Origin: Cyclobacteriaceae bacterium
GTDB taxonomy: Bacteria > Bacteroidota > Bacteroidia > Cytophagales > Cyclobacteriaceae
NCBI GenBank assembly: GCA_013140395.1
Contig: JABFSY010000322.1
Span: 1 to 6,071, forward strand
DNA length: 6,071 nt
Direction of reading: 5' to 3'
Below, piece by piece: positions 1-5,495 of this stretch. Numbering within the stretch: position 1 is the stretch's first letter; each line of letters opens with the position of its first letter. Below the pieces are notes generated by a model, which was not told the origin of the DNA, made no database searches, and saw only the letters and a program-made list of their open reading frames with translations. Both the position numbers and the translations under genes were made by a program.

Positions 1-139
1 CTATTTATCTGAACACGGCTTTAACCCGGGCGAGGGCTATGGAGAGAAAAAGAAATCACAATTGCGTTTCGCCAATTTCCCGGCACACTCCAAAGAACAG
101 TATGAACGAATGGTTGACCTGATGGAGAAGATAGGATAG
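1..139 (+). CDS. Class V PLP-dependent aminotransferase (SerC/alanine-glyoxylate aminotransferase-like), C-terminal fragment
   Basis: Only the last 45 codons are present. The reading frame begins with the codon at position 2 and ends at TAG 137-139; the gene starts upstream of the window. The visible peptide contains GFNPGEGYGEKKKSQLRFAN followed by FPAHS, and ends in an amphipathic helix (QYERMVDLMEKIG). The G-x-GYG...K...Q-[LI]-R-[FI]-ANFPA pattern is one I recognise from the small C-terminal domain of fold-type I, class V aminotransferases annotated in Bacteroidota as phosphoserine or alanine-glyoxylate aminotransferase. In that family the Arg of this motif typically binds the substrate carboxylate (family knowledge). 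Such enzymes are cytosolic and would act in serine or glycine metabolism. Without the catalytic Lys region the exact substrate cannot be settled, so no symbol is given. The gene converges on the lipoprotein gene with a single base between the two stop codons. Confidence 0.7.
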   Translation, partial: YLSEHGFNPGEGYGEKKKSQLRFANFPAHSKEQYERMVDLMEKIG

Positions 140-140
140 T

Positions 141-911
141 CTAGGGTGCGTTGCCAAAAGAGTCTTTTGGCATATATTGAATGTCAAACACCAATACTAA
201 ATCACTGATCTTTGTCTTGTTTGTTTCAAGCTCGTAGTTGATTGCTTTCGGCAAAATTCCGTGTATATAGATATAAGAAAACCTACTAATTTGAGTAGAT
301 CCTAAAATAACACTGGCGAAGGAAGTCAGGTTATTCCTCGAGAAGTAGCGAGTAATAGAAGTTGGCTGAATGGTGGTTGTGAAGCCACTTGGAAGTAAAA
401 ATTGGTCGAGCCAATAGACGCCTTCGAACGGGTTTGTTGTTCGATCAAACTCGTTTGTATAGGAAACACCCAACAATCCAGTTCCTCTTTTTACCGTTGT
501 TAAATTGCCATTTAAAGTAACTACTTGAAACACATTTGATTTGTAATTTATTTGTGAGAGACTGCTGCCGCTATAACCAAATGTTATTGAATCCTTATAC
601 CAAAGCTGACCAAATTGCCATCGAATTTTATACTTAGTCAGTTTCCCTCCGGTAAATACCAGTTGAAAACGTTGAATCAATTTTCCAGCCTTGTTAAACT
701 GCTTGATCGAGGTAGAATCCGTGTAGTACCCATACTCCAGTGAAATCGAATCAGTACCTACCAATCGATGAATTCGTCCATCTTTATATTGAAAAGAATA
801 CTCTTCGTAAGAACTCGATAAGATACTCTTGATCACATACTTCTGAGGATTGAGATCGGGGCCGCAAGACAAAATAGCCGCTGCACAAAAAAATAATAGA
901 ACTCTGGTCAT
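141..911 (-). CDS. Predicted lipoprotein of unknown function, beta-strand rich (DUF4595-like pattern)
   Basis: This is a 256-residue protein starting at ATG 911-909 and ending at the stop codon 143-141. The N-terminus MTRVLLFFCAAAILSC-GPD is a short lipoprotein signal peptide with lipobox ILSC and Cys16 as the probable lipidated residue. No acidic run follows the Cys immediately, so there is no clear surface-export signal of the type described in Bacteroidota; the side of the membrane it occupies is unknown. The rest is a series of short alternating beta-type segments with turn motifs (YKDGRIHRL, NKAGKLIQRF, FTGGKLTKY, LNGNLTTV). These are followed by FDRTTNPFEG (about residues 155-164) and YFSRNNLTS further on. 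The NPF...S-x-NN pairing is one I recall from Bacteroidota lipoproteins resembling DUF4595. No catalytic motif is seen. A perfect -7 box match (925-932, minus strand) sits 14 bases upstream of the start. The gene is transcribed away from the sigma-factor operon and appears monocistronic here. Confidence 0.8.
   Translation of the reverse strand: MTRVLLFFCAAAILSCGPDLNPQKYVIKSILSSSYEEYSFQYKDGRIHRLVGTDSISLEYGYYTDSTSIKQFNKAGKLIQRFQLVFTGGKLTKYKIRWQFGQLWYKDSITFGYSGSSLSQINYKSNVFQVVTLNGNLTTVKRGTGLLGVSYTNEFDRTTNPFEGVYWLDQFLLPSGFTTTIQPTSITRYFSRNNLTSFASVILGSTQISRFSYIYIHGILPKAINYELETNKTKISDLVLVFDIQYMPKDSFGNAP
152..172. terminator. Perfect 9-bp hairpin, candidate terminator of the upstream aminotransferase gene
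   Basis: TGCCAAAAG (152-160), loop AGT (161-163) and CTTTTGGCA (164-172) form an uninterrupted 9-bp stem. It starts 12 bases after the aminotransferase stop codon and lies inside the last codons of the convergent lipoprotein gene, where it encodes part of its C-terminal MPKDSFGNAP. No strong T-run follows on either strand (the plus strand continues TATATTGA), so it is not a textbook intrinsic terminator. It could equally be a transcript-end stabilising hairpin. Confidence 0.45.
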
Positions 912-924
912 TCTAATTTAGTAC

Positions 925-932
925 CAAATATA
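925..932 (-). promoter_or_regulatory. Candidate -7 box (TATATTTG) for the lipoprotein gene
   Basis: Read on the minus strand, 932-925 is TATATTTG, a full match to the Bacteroidota housekeeping -7 consensus TAnnTTTG. It ends 14 bases before the ATG at 911, so the 5' leader would be under about 10 bases. The -33 TTTG is not well preserved: the nearest candidate reads TTTC at 959-956, with a 23-base spacer. The call rests on the -7 box and its position. Confidence 0.4.
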
Positions 933-985
933 CAATTTACGCATCATGCATACCTGAAACAGAGTTTTGGTAATTGATCTGTAAG

Positions 986-1014
986 ATTGATTAAACTATC
1001 TATCTCTTTATTTG
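986..1014 (+). promoter_or_regulatory. Candidate promoter for the sigma-factor operon
   Basis: ATTG (986-989), a 17-base spacer and TTTATTTG (1007-1014) match the Bacteroidota promoter layout TTTG-N17 to 23-TAnnTTTG with one mismatch in each box. Transcription would begin near 1018-1022, giving a leader of about 25-30 bases before the TTG start at 1047. An ECF-style TGAAAC lies further upstream at 955-960, but no convincing matching -10 was found. Both are weak on sequence alone. Confidence 0.3.
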
Positions 1015-1046
1015 TCTAACTTTCAAATTCCAAAGAAAACAGGCCA

Positions 1047-1583
1047 TTGGAAGACCAGGAACTCTTACAAAAAATCCGAAATCCGGACTCGCGCAACTAT
1101 GGCTTCAATTTACTGGTGCGTCAGTACCAGCAACGCGTCTATTGGCATGTACGTAAAATGGTCATTGACCATGATGATGCTGATGACTTGACACAAGAGG
1201 TCTTTATCAAAGTCCATAAATACATTGATGGATTCCGGGAGGATTCTCAGCTTTTTACCTGGATCTACCGAATCGCGACCAATGAATGCTTGAGCCATCT
1301 CAACAAAAAGAAGAAAAGACTCTTTTTACCTATTGAAGACGTGGGACATCAACTTTCTTCAAAAATTGACTCTTCGACCGACTTAGACGGAGACGAAATC
1401 CAGAAAGTCTTACAAAAAGCAATTCTAAAACTGCCTGATAAACAGCGACTTGTGTTCAATATGAAGTATTTTGACGACCTCCCCTACGAGACGATTTCAG
1501 AGATTACGAAAACGAGTGTAGGAGCCCTGAAAGCAAGTTTCCACCATGCCGTAAAGAAAATTGAGGAATTTTTAGACCAATGA
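1047..1583 (+). CDS. ECF-type RNA polymerase sigma factor (sigma-70 family)
   Basis: This 178-residue protein has the size and two-domain build of extracytoplasmic-function sigma factors. Sigma region 2 spans about residues 20-86, with the core-RNAP-binding stretch DDADDLTQEVFIKV at 43-56 and the promoter-melting/-10 recognition stretch FTWIYRIATNECLSHL at 70-85. A charged linker (about 87-117) joins it to sigma region 4 (about 118-175), with the LPDKQRLVF hallmark and the helix-turn-helix YETISEITKTSVGALKASFHHAVKKIEEFL. Sigma-1.1 and region 3 are absent, as expected. The only usable in-frame start is TTG at 1047: the frame is closed by TAA at 1017-1019 and the first in-frame ATG is Met38, which would cut into region 2. 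It is followed after 57 bases by a single-pass membrane protein and then by a secreted LTxxQ protein. Its activity is therefore probably controlled by membrane sequestration (inference). Which promoters it recognises cannot be told from the sequence. Confidence 0.93.
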   Translation: MEDQELLQKIRNPDSRNYGFNLLVRQYQQRVYWHVRKMVIDHDDADDLTQEVFIKVHKYIDGFREDSQLFTWIYRIATNECLSHLNKKKKRLFLPIEDVGHQLSSKIDSSTDLDGDEIQKVLQKAILKLPDKQRLVFNMKYFDDLPYETISEITKTSVGALKASFHHAVKKIEEFLDQ

Positions 1584-1640
1584 TTAAACTTCTTAACAAC
1601 AACGTAATCTTAGTAATAGAATCGAGTAATTTTAAGAAAC

Positions 1641-2054
1641 ATGAAACGCCTAGATGAGATTCCAAAAAAGCAAATCTTCACCGTGCCTGATGGCTACTTT
1701 GAAGATTTACCCATGCGCATTCAGGCAAGGATTCAAACAACTGAAAGTAAGAGTTCTTGGATACCCGAATTCAATCTGGCTTTAAAATTTGCCCTACCGG
1801 TTGTATTGGTTGGGGTTATCTCGTTGATTGTGTGGGTTAACTTACCGAATACGGAGGACGCTCTAGCTAATTTAGATGCCGTATCTACGGAACAACTGCT
1901 GGCATACTTAGAAGCTGACGAAATTTCAACCGAGGAAATAATTGAAAACGGTAATTTTACGAACGCAGCTATCAATTCGCTGTATCAACAACCTGAAGAA
2001 TTAACCACCCATGAATTGGATGAATTGGCACAACAATATGATTTGAATTTTTAA
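1641..2054 (+). CDS. Single-pass membrane protein, candidate anti-sigma factor
   Basis: This 137-residue protein begins MKRLDEIPKKQIFTVPDGYF. Residues 1-47 are hydrophilic and basic, with the segment FTVPDGYFEDLPMRIQARI (13-31), a pattern I recall from small Bacteroidota proteins encoded beside ECF sigma genes. Residues 48-68 form one hydrophobic helix (LKFALPVVLVGVISLIVWVNL). Residues 71-137 carry 16 Asp/Glu and no Lys or Arg. The charge distribution predicts N-in/C-out topology, with the N-terminal part able to contact the sigma factor and an acidic tail in the periplasm. No zinc-binding HxxxCxxC of ZAS-type anti-sigma factors is present. Placement directly after the sigma gene, ten bases ahead of the LTxxQ gene, suggests an anti-sigma role comparable with the small single-pass CnrY. 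That role is inferred from context and architecture, since I see no named domain. Confidence 0.7.
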   Translation: MKRLDEIPKKQIFTVPDGYFEDLPMRIQARIQTTESKSSWIPEFNLALKFALPVVLVGVISLIVWVNLPNTEDALANLDAVSTEQLLAYLEADEISTEEIIENGNFTNAAINSLYQQPEELTTHELDELAQQYDLNF

Positions 2055-2064
2055 CGAGATCGAT

Positions 2065-2583
2065 ATGAAAAACTTACTCTTATATACACTGTTACTTATC
2101 GGAAGTTTTGCCGCAACCGGGCAAGAGCCTGATAAACAAGATCCAAAAAATTTGGAGAAAATAAATGCAGCTCGCATCGCATTGATTTCTGAAAAATTGA
2201 AATTGACGCCTGCACAAGCAGAAAAATTCTGGCCTGTTTATCGCGAGTTTACTGAACAACGTATGGCGCTGAGAAAACAATACCGAGACGCAGAGAGAAC
2301 ACAAGATGTTACCAAGCCAAAACCTGATCGCGACCAGGAGTTACTCAAGCTAGGTATGATGTTAAAGCAACAGAATTTGGATTTGGAAAAAAATTACTCA
2401 GAACGCTTATTAAAAGTGATTTCAGCCCAGCAATTGCTTACGCTGCCAAAAGCAGAAGAGGAGTTTAGAAGAATGCTGTTACAGCGATTACAAGATCGCG
2501 AAGATCTGCGGGAAATGAAACGTGAAAACCGCGAAAATATTCGCAATAGGCTCGAGCAAAGAGCTCGAGAAAAAAATAATTAA
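2065..2583 (+). CDS. Secreted LTxxQ-motif (Spy/CpxP-like) helical protein
   Basis: This 172-residue protein has a signal peptide (about residues 1-19, MKNLLLYTLLLIGSFAATG, with cleavage near Q20) followed by an almost wholly helical, highly charged mature region. LKLTPAQAEKFWPVYREF (45-62) contains the LTxxQ motif and the EKFWPVYxEF extension typical of Bacteroidota relatives of Spy, CpxP and CnrX. A weaker second copy may be VISAQQLLTL (118-127). Spy/CpxP-like proteins form periplasmic helical hairpins that bind unfolded proteins or restrain signalling partners (family knowledge). The C-terminal part (131-172) is unusually Arg/Glu-rich, with 11 Arg. The mature protein has no His and no Cys, so the metal-binding site of CnrX/ZraP-type members is missing. 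It follows the candidate anti-sigma gene by ten bases, and its stop codon overlaps the next start (TAATG). It probably acts as the periplasmic modulator of the sigma/anti-sigma pair (inference). Confidence 0.8.
   Translation: MKNLLLYTLLLIGSFAATGQEPDKQDPKNLEKINAARIALISEKLKLTPAQAEKFWPVYREFTEQRMALRKQYRDAERTQDVTKPKPDRDQELLKLGMMLKQQNLDLEKNYSERLLKVISAQQLLTLPKAEEEFRRMLLQRLQDREDLREMKRENRENIRNRLEQRAREKNN
2531..2569 (+). other. Two tandem RNA hairpins just upstream of a coupled stop/start
   Basis: GCGAA-AATA-TTCGC (2531-2544) and CTCGAGC-AAAGA-GCTCGAG (2551-2569) are perfect short stem-loops in the last codons of the LTxxQ gene. The second ends 13 bases before the ATG of the barrel gene at 2583 and is followed by an A-rich run, not a T-run, so it is not a terminator of plus-strand transcription. 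It could affect translational coupling or mRNA processing. Stems of this length are not rare by chance, so the call is tentative. Confidence 0.3.
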
Positions 2584-3551
2584 TGAATCAAAACGTGAAG
2601 CGTATTTTAGTCATCCATTTCTTTTGGATGACTTTTGCTTTTTATGCCAATGGGCAAGAGCAAGATACATTAGTCAGTCGTACTGCGACCGTAACAGACT
2701 CCCTTTCGCTCAGCCAGCTCGACTCTATTTTTAGTTATGCAGATTCCCTTTCCATACTTACCATGATTGACAGCCTCCTGAAAAGGCAAAATGAGGTTGG
2801 GTCTTCACTGGTGGTACGTACCGGGTTTAACAGTAACATTATATCAGCCGGAAGAACAATTGGCGTTAACCAGTATGGGGCCACGGCCGGACTATCCTAT
2901 TACCACAAAACAGGACTTTTCCTCGATCTGAGTTCTTATTGGAGTCAGGAATATAATCCAAACCTCTACCTGACCATTGCATCCCTCGGCTACCTAAAAA
3001 TGGTATCGAAGCACTATTCATTTTTGGCATCTTATGATAGATTGATATATAACAATACTGATATAAATGTTGAAAATCCGCTGACGAATATGGTTGGCCT
3101 ATCAAACTTTATCGACTTCAAACCAGTGACTCTGCGACTAGACTATTCGCTTTATTTTGGACAGCAAACTGCTCATCGATTGACGCCTGGTATTGTTCTA
3201 AGCTTGCGGAAATACGATTTTCTTGGGCTGGATAGAATTTCCTTTACTCCTGCTTACCAGATACTGTTTGGCAGCGCTACCATCACCTCTATTCAGCTTG
3301 GCCAGCAACCCTCTGTTCGACTCTCCAGAAGGCTTCCTCAATTCCAACAGGTAAATAAAGATGAATTCGGTTTGATGAATTATGCCCTGACCTTGCCGTT
3401 GCGAGTGACGAAGAAGAACTGGTCATTAACTGCATCGTATACGTATAACTGGCCGGTCGCGCTACCCGGTGAAGACAGCACGTTGCCAGAGAATAGCTTT
3501 ATCTCACTTACCCTTTCTAAGCTTTTCAATTTTACGCCCCACTCAAAGTAA
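2583..3551 (+). CDS. Predicted outer-membrane beta-barrel protein with N-terminal DSL-repeat helix
   Basis: This 322-residue protein has a signal peptide with hydrophobic core (ILVIHFFWMTFAFYANGQ, 8-25) and cleavage near the GQ at 24-25. Residues 38-68 form a predicted amphipathic helix with four DSL/DSI repeats at 39, 47, 54 and 63. From about residue 75 to the end, alternating amphipathic beta-strands with aromatic girdles recur (SSLVVRTGFNSN, QYGATAGLSYYHK, GLFLDLSSYWSQ, YSFLASYDRLIY, VTLRLDYSLYFG, WSLTASYTYNW). The last is SFISLTLSKLFNF, close to the C-terminus as expected for a barrel-closing strand. No TonB box, plug or enzyme motif is seen, so transport or catalysis cannot be claimed. 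The start ATG overlaps the preceding stop by one base (TAATG), giving translational coupling to the LTxxQ gene and supporting a joint role in envelope monitoring (inference). I recognise the general fold class but no named family. Confidence 0.75.
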   Translation: MNQNVKRILVIHFFWMTFAFYANGQEQDTLVSRTATVTDSLSLSQLDSIFSYADSLSILTMIDSLLKRQNEVGSSLVVRTGFNSNIISAGRTIGVNQYGATAGLSYYHKTGLFLDLSSYWSQEYNPNLYLTIASLGYLKMVSKHYSFLASYDRLIYNNTDINVENPLTNMVGLSNFIDFKPVTLRLDYSLYFGQQTAHRLTPGIVLSLRKYDFLGLDRISFTPAYQILFGSATITSIQLGQQPSVRLSRRLPQFQQVNKDEFGLMNYALTLPLRVTKKNWSLTASYTYNWPVALPGEDSTLPENSFISLTLSKLFNFTPHSK

Positions 3552-3606
3552 TTTGCTTTTGTTAGACCTATCTTTTCGATACTTTACCATCTTATTAAAA
3601 AAAGCT

Positions 3607-5460
3607 ATGATGAAAAGATTGCCGCTGTTATTAGCTCTATTTACTATTACTATATCTACGAAAGCTCAAAGAGATTACTGGCAGCAAAGAGTGGAATACG
3701 TGATGAATGTCAACCTTGATGTTACATCTCATAAAGTAAATGGTACCCAACAACTAACCTACCAAAACAACTCACCAGATACGCTTACTAAGGTTTATTA
3801 TCATCTCTATTTCAATGCTTTTCAACCCGGTAGCATGATGGACGTACGTTCAAGAAGCTTGCCTGATCCCGACAGAAGAGTGGTCGATCGCATCTCAAAA
3901 CTGAAAGATGATGAAATTGGTTACCAACATATCCAGACTCTAAAGCAAGATGGGAAAGACCTAGCCTACAAAGTCAATGGAACAATATTGGAAGTTACCT
4001 TAGCCAGGCCAATTCTTCCTAAAGGGAAAGCGGTGTTTGAAATGAAGTTTGAATCGCAAGTGCCTATTCAAATCCGAAGAAGTGGTCGGAATAATCGAGA
4101 AGGCATTTCTTACTCCATGACTCAGTGGTATCCAAAGATTGCCGAGTATGATTTCCAGGGTTGGCATGCTTACCAATATGTGGCACGGGAGTTCCACAGC
4201 CCATGGGGCGACTTCGATGTAAAGATTACGATCGACCCTAAATTCACCATTGGGGGAACTGGTGTTCTTCAAAACCCGGGGCAGATCGGACACGGTTATT
4301 CGGAGAGTGCAAAACCTAATTTGTCAGGAAATTTAACCTGGCACTTTGTAGCGAAAAATGTGATCGACTTTGCCTGGGCTGCAGACCCTGACTATACCCA
4401 CGACAAGGCAAAAGTACCCAATGGCCCAGAGCTTCATTTCTTCTACCAGAAAAATGAAAAGACAGCCGAAACGTGGAAAAAAATGCAAGCGTATGCAGTA
4501 AAAGTATTTCAGCATCTCAATGATAACTTCGGGAAATATCCTTTTGATAATTATTCGATCATTCAAGGAGGCGATGGCGGCATGGAATATCCAATGTGTA
4601 CCCTAATCTTAGCAGAAGGGAGTCTGGCAGGAGTAAGTGGCACTATGGCTCATGAAGTAGCTCACAGCTGGTATCAAATGACTCTTGCTTCAAACGAAGC
4701 CTTGCACGCGTGGATGGATGAAGGCTTTACCGACTTTGCCAGCAGTGAAGCAATGTCTGCCATTTTGAATGAAACAAATCCACCCCACCAAGGGAGCTAT
4801 TCAAGCTATTTTAGTTTGGTAAATAGTGGTCTGCAAGAACCCGCCAATCAGCACTCAGATCATTTCAATACCAACCGAGCATACAGCACAATGGCCTACA
4901 GCATGGGCGCTGTTTTTTTAGAACAATTGAAATACCTTATTGGTGACGACCACTTCTATAGAGGAATGAAGCGTTACTACAACACCTGGAAGATGAAGCA
5001 CCCCGAGCCCAATGATTTCATCAGAATAATGGAAAAGACATCGGGGTTACAATTGCATTGGTACTTACGCTACTGGATCAATACGACCAAGCGAATTGAC
5101 TATGGAATAGGGAGGATTGCAGAAACAGATGGGAACACGCTAATTGAACTAAATCGTATTGGAGAATTCCCTATGCCGATTGACTTGGTGGTGAGTTTCA
5201 AAGATGGCAGCAAACAATCATTTTACATTTCAATGAATGAATTATTAGGAAATAAGCCCTCCGAAAAGGGCAACGAGGGCAGAATCGCTCTTGAACCTTG
5301 GCCATGGGTAAACTCGTCTTACTCGTTGATAATCAATAAGAAAGAGTCTGAAATAGAAAGTATTGAAATAGACCCTTCTCAGCGAATGGCAGATGTAAAT
5401 AGAAAGAATAACAAGCTTGTCCTTTCTGAATTAAAACCTTACGTTAACCCCACCAAATAG
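3607..5460 (+). CDS. Secreted M1-family zinc metallopeptidase (aminopeptidase-like)
   Basis: The protein has 617 residues, beginning MMKRLPLLLALFTITISTKA with probable signal-peptidase cleavage before QRDYW. The open frame continues upstream to 3469, but that part overlaps the barrel gene and encodes no signal peptide, so ATG 3607 (or the adjacent ATG 3610) is preferred. The N-terminal beta domain (about 25-225) includes NNSPDTLTKVYYHLYFNAF and YPKIAEYDFQGWHAYQYVAR. In the catalytic domain, GGDGGMEY (321-328) replaces the usual GAMEN. HEVAH (349-353) with Glu372 makes the complete HExxH-x18-E zinc site, with Glu350 as the general base. Tyr431 in MAYSMGAVFLEQL fits the family's transition-state tyrosine. 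About 130 further residues form a beta-rich C-terminal tail. All key residues are present, so it should be active on peptides in the periplasm or outside the cell; specificity is unknown. It lies 55 bases after the barrel gene. A poor promoter-like pair, TTTG (3558-3561) and TACTTTAC (3580-3587), leaves open whether it shares the operon. Confidence 0.93.
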   Translation: MMKRLPLLLALFTITISTKAQRDYWQQRVEYVMNVNLDVTSHKVNGTQQLTYQNNSPDTLTKVYYHLYFNAFQPGSMMDVRSRSLPDPDRRVVDRISKLKDDEIGYQHIQTLKQDGKDLAYKVNGTILEVTLARPILPKGKAVFEMKFESQVPIQIRRSGRNNREGISYSMTQWYPKIAEYDFQGWHAYQYVAREFHSPWGDFDVKITIDPKFTIGGTGVLQNPGQIGHGYSESAKPNLSGNLTWHFVAKNVIDFAWAADPDYTHDKAKVPNGPELHFFYQKNEKTAETWKKMQAYAVKVFQHLNDNFGKYPFDNYSIIQGGDGGMEYPMCTLILAEGSLAGVSGTMAHEVAHSWYQMTLASNEALHAWMDEGFTDFASSEAMSAILNETNPPHQGSYSSYFSLVNSGLQEPANQHSDHFNTNRAYSTMAYSMGAVFLEQLKYLIGDDHFYRGMKRYYNTWKMKHPEPNDFIRIMEKTSGLQLHWYLRYWINTTKRIDYGIGRIAETDGNTLIELNRIGEFPMPIDLVVSFKDGSKQSFYISMNELLGNKPSEKGNEGRIALEPWPWVNSSYSLIINKKESEIESIEIDPSQRMADVNRKNNKLVLSELKPYVNPTK

Positions 5461-5475
5461 CTTTTGTTGTCAACT

Positions 5476-5489
5476 ATTTTAGCTAAAAT
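5476..5489. promoter_or_regulatory. 14-bp perfect palindrome ahead of the small downstream gene
   Basis: ATTTTAGCTAAAAT is an exact inverted repeat without spacer. It sits in the 35-base gap between the peptidase stop and the ATG at 5496, ending six bases before that ATG. GTTG-T-CAAC (5466-5474) lies directly beside it. The symmetry and position suit a dimeric regulator's operator overlapping the start region of the gene, or a small hairpin in the leader. TATTTTAG (5475-5482) also resembles a -7 box, but no -33 TTG is found at the right distance. In AT-rich DNA a palindrome of this size can occur by chance. Confidence 0.3.
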
Positions 5490-5495
5490 TGAGCC

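Noticed and set aside
955..981. TGAAAC at 955-960 as an ECF -35 element for sigma autoregulation
   Set aside because: No convincing -10 partner is seen at 16-17 bases (GATCTGTA only), and the cognate motif is unknown, so it stays a note.
1590..1638. Inverted repeat TTCTTAA (1590-1596) and TTAAGAA (1632-1638) between the sigma and membrane-protein genes
   Set aside because: The arms are AT-only apart from one C/G each, and the loop is 35 bases, so a stable hairpin is unlikely and chance occurrence is easy.
2522..2734. 70-codon plus-strand frame across the LTxxQ/barrel gene junction
   Set aside because: It is out of frame with two well-supported genes, and its peptide has no recognisable features.
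2813..2822. Palindrome GGTACGTACC inside the barrel gene
   Set aside because: About six 10-bp palindromes are expected by chance in a window this long, and it lies within coding sequence.
3469..3606. Upstream extension of the M1 peptidase reading frame to an ATG at 3469
   Set aside because: It overlaps the end of the beta-barrel gene in another frame and would bury a clear signal peptide that starts at 3607.
4000..4566. Minus-strand open frames opposite the M1 peptidase gene
   Set aside because: They are shadows of a strongly supported gene, and their peptides show no domain or signal features.
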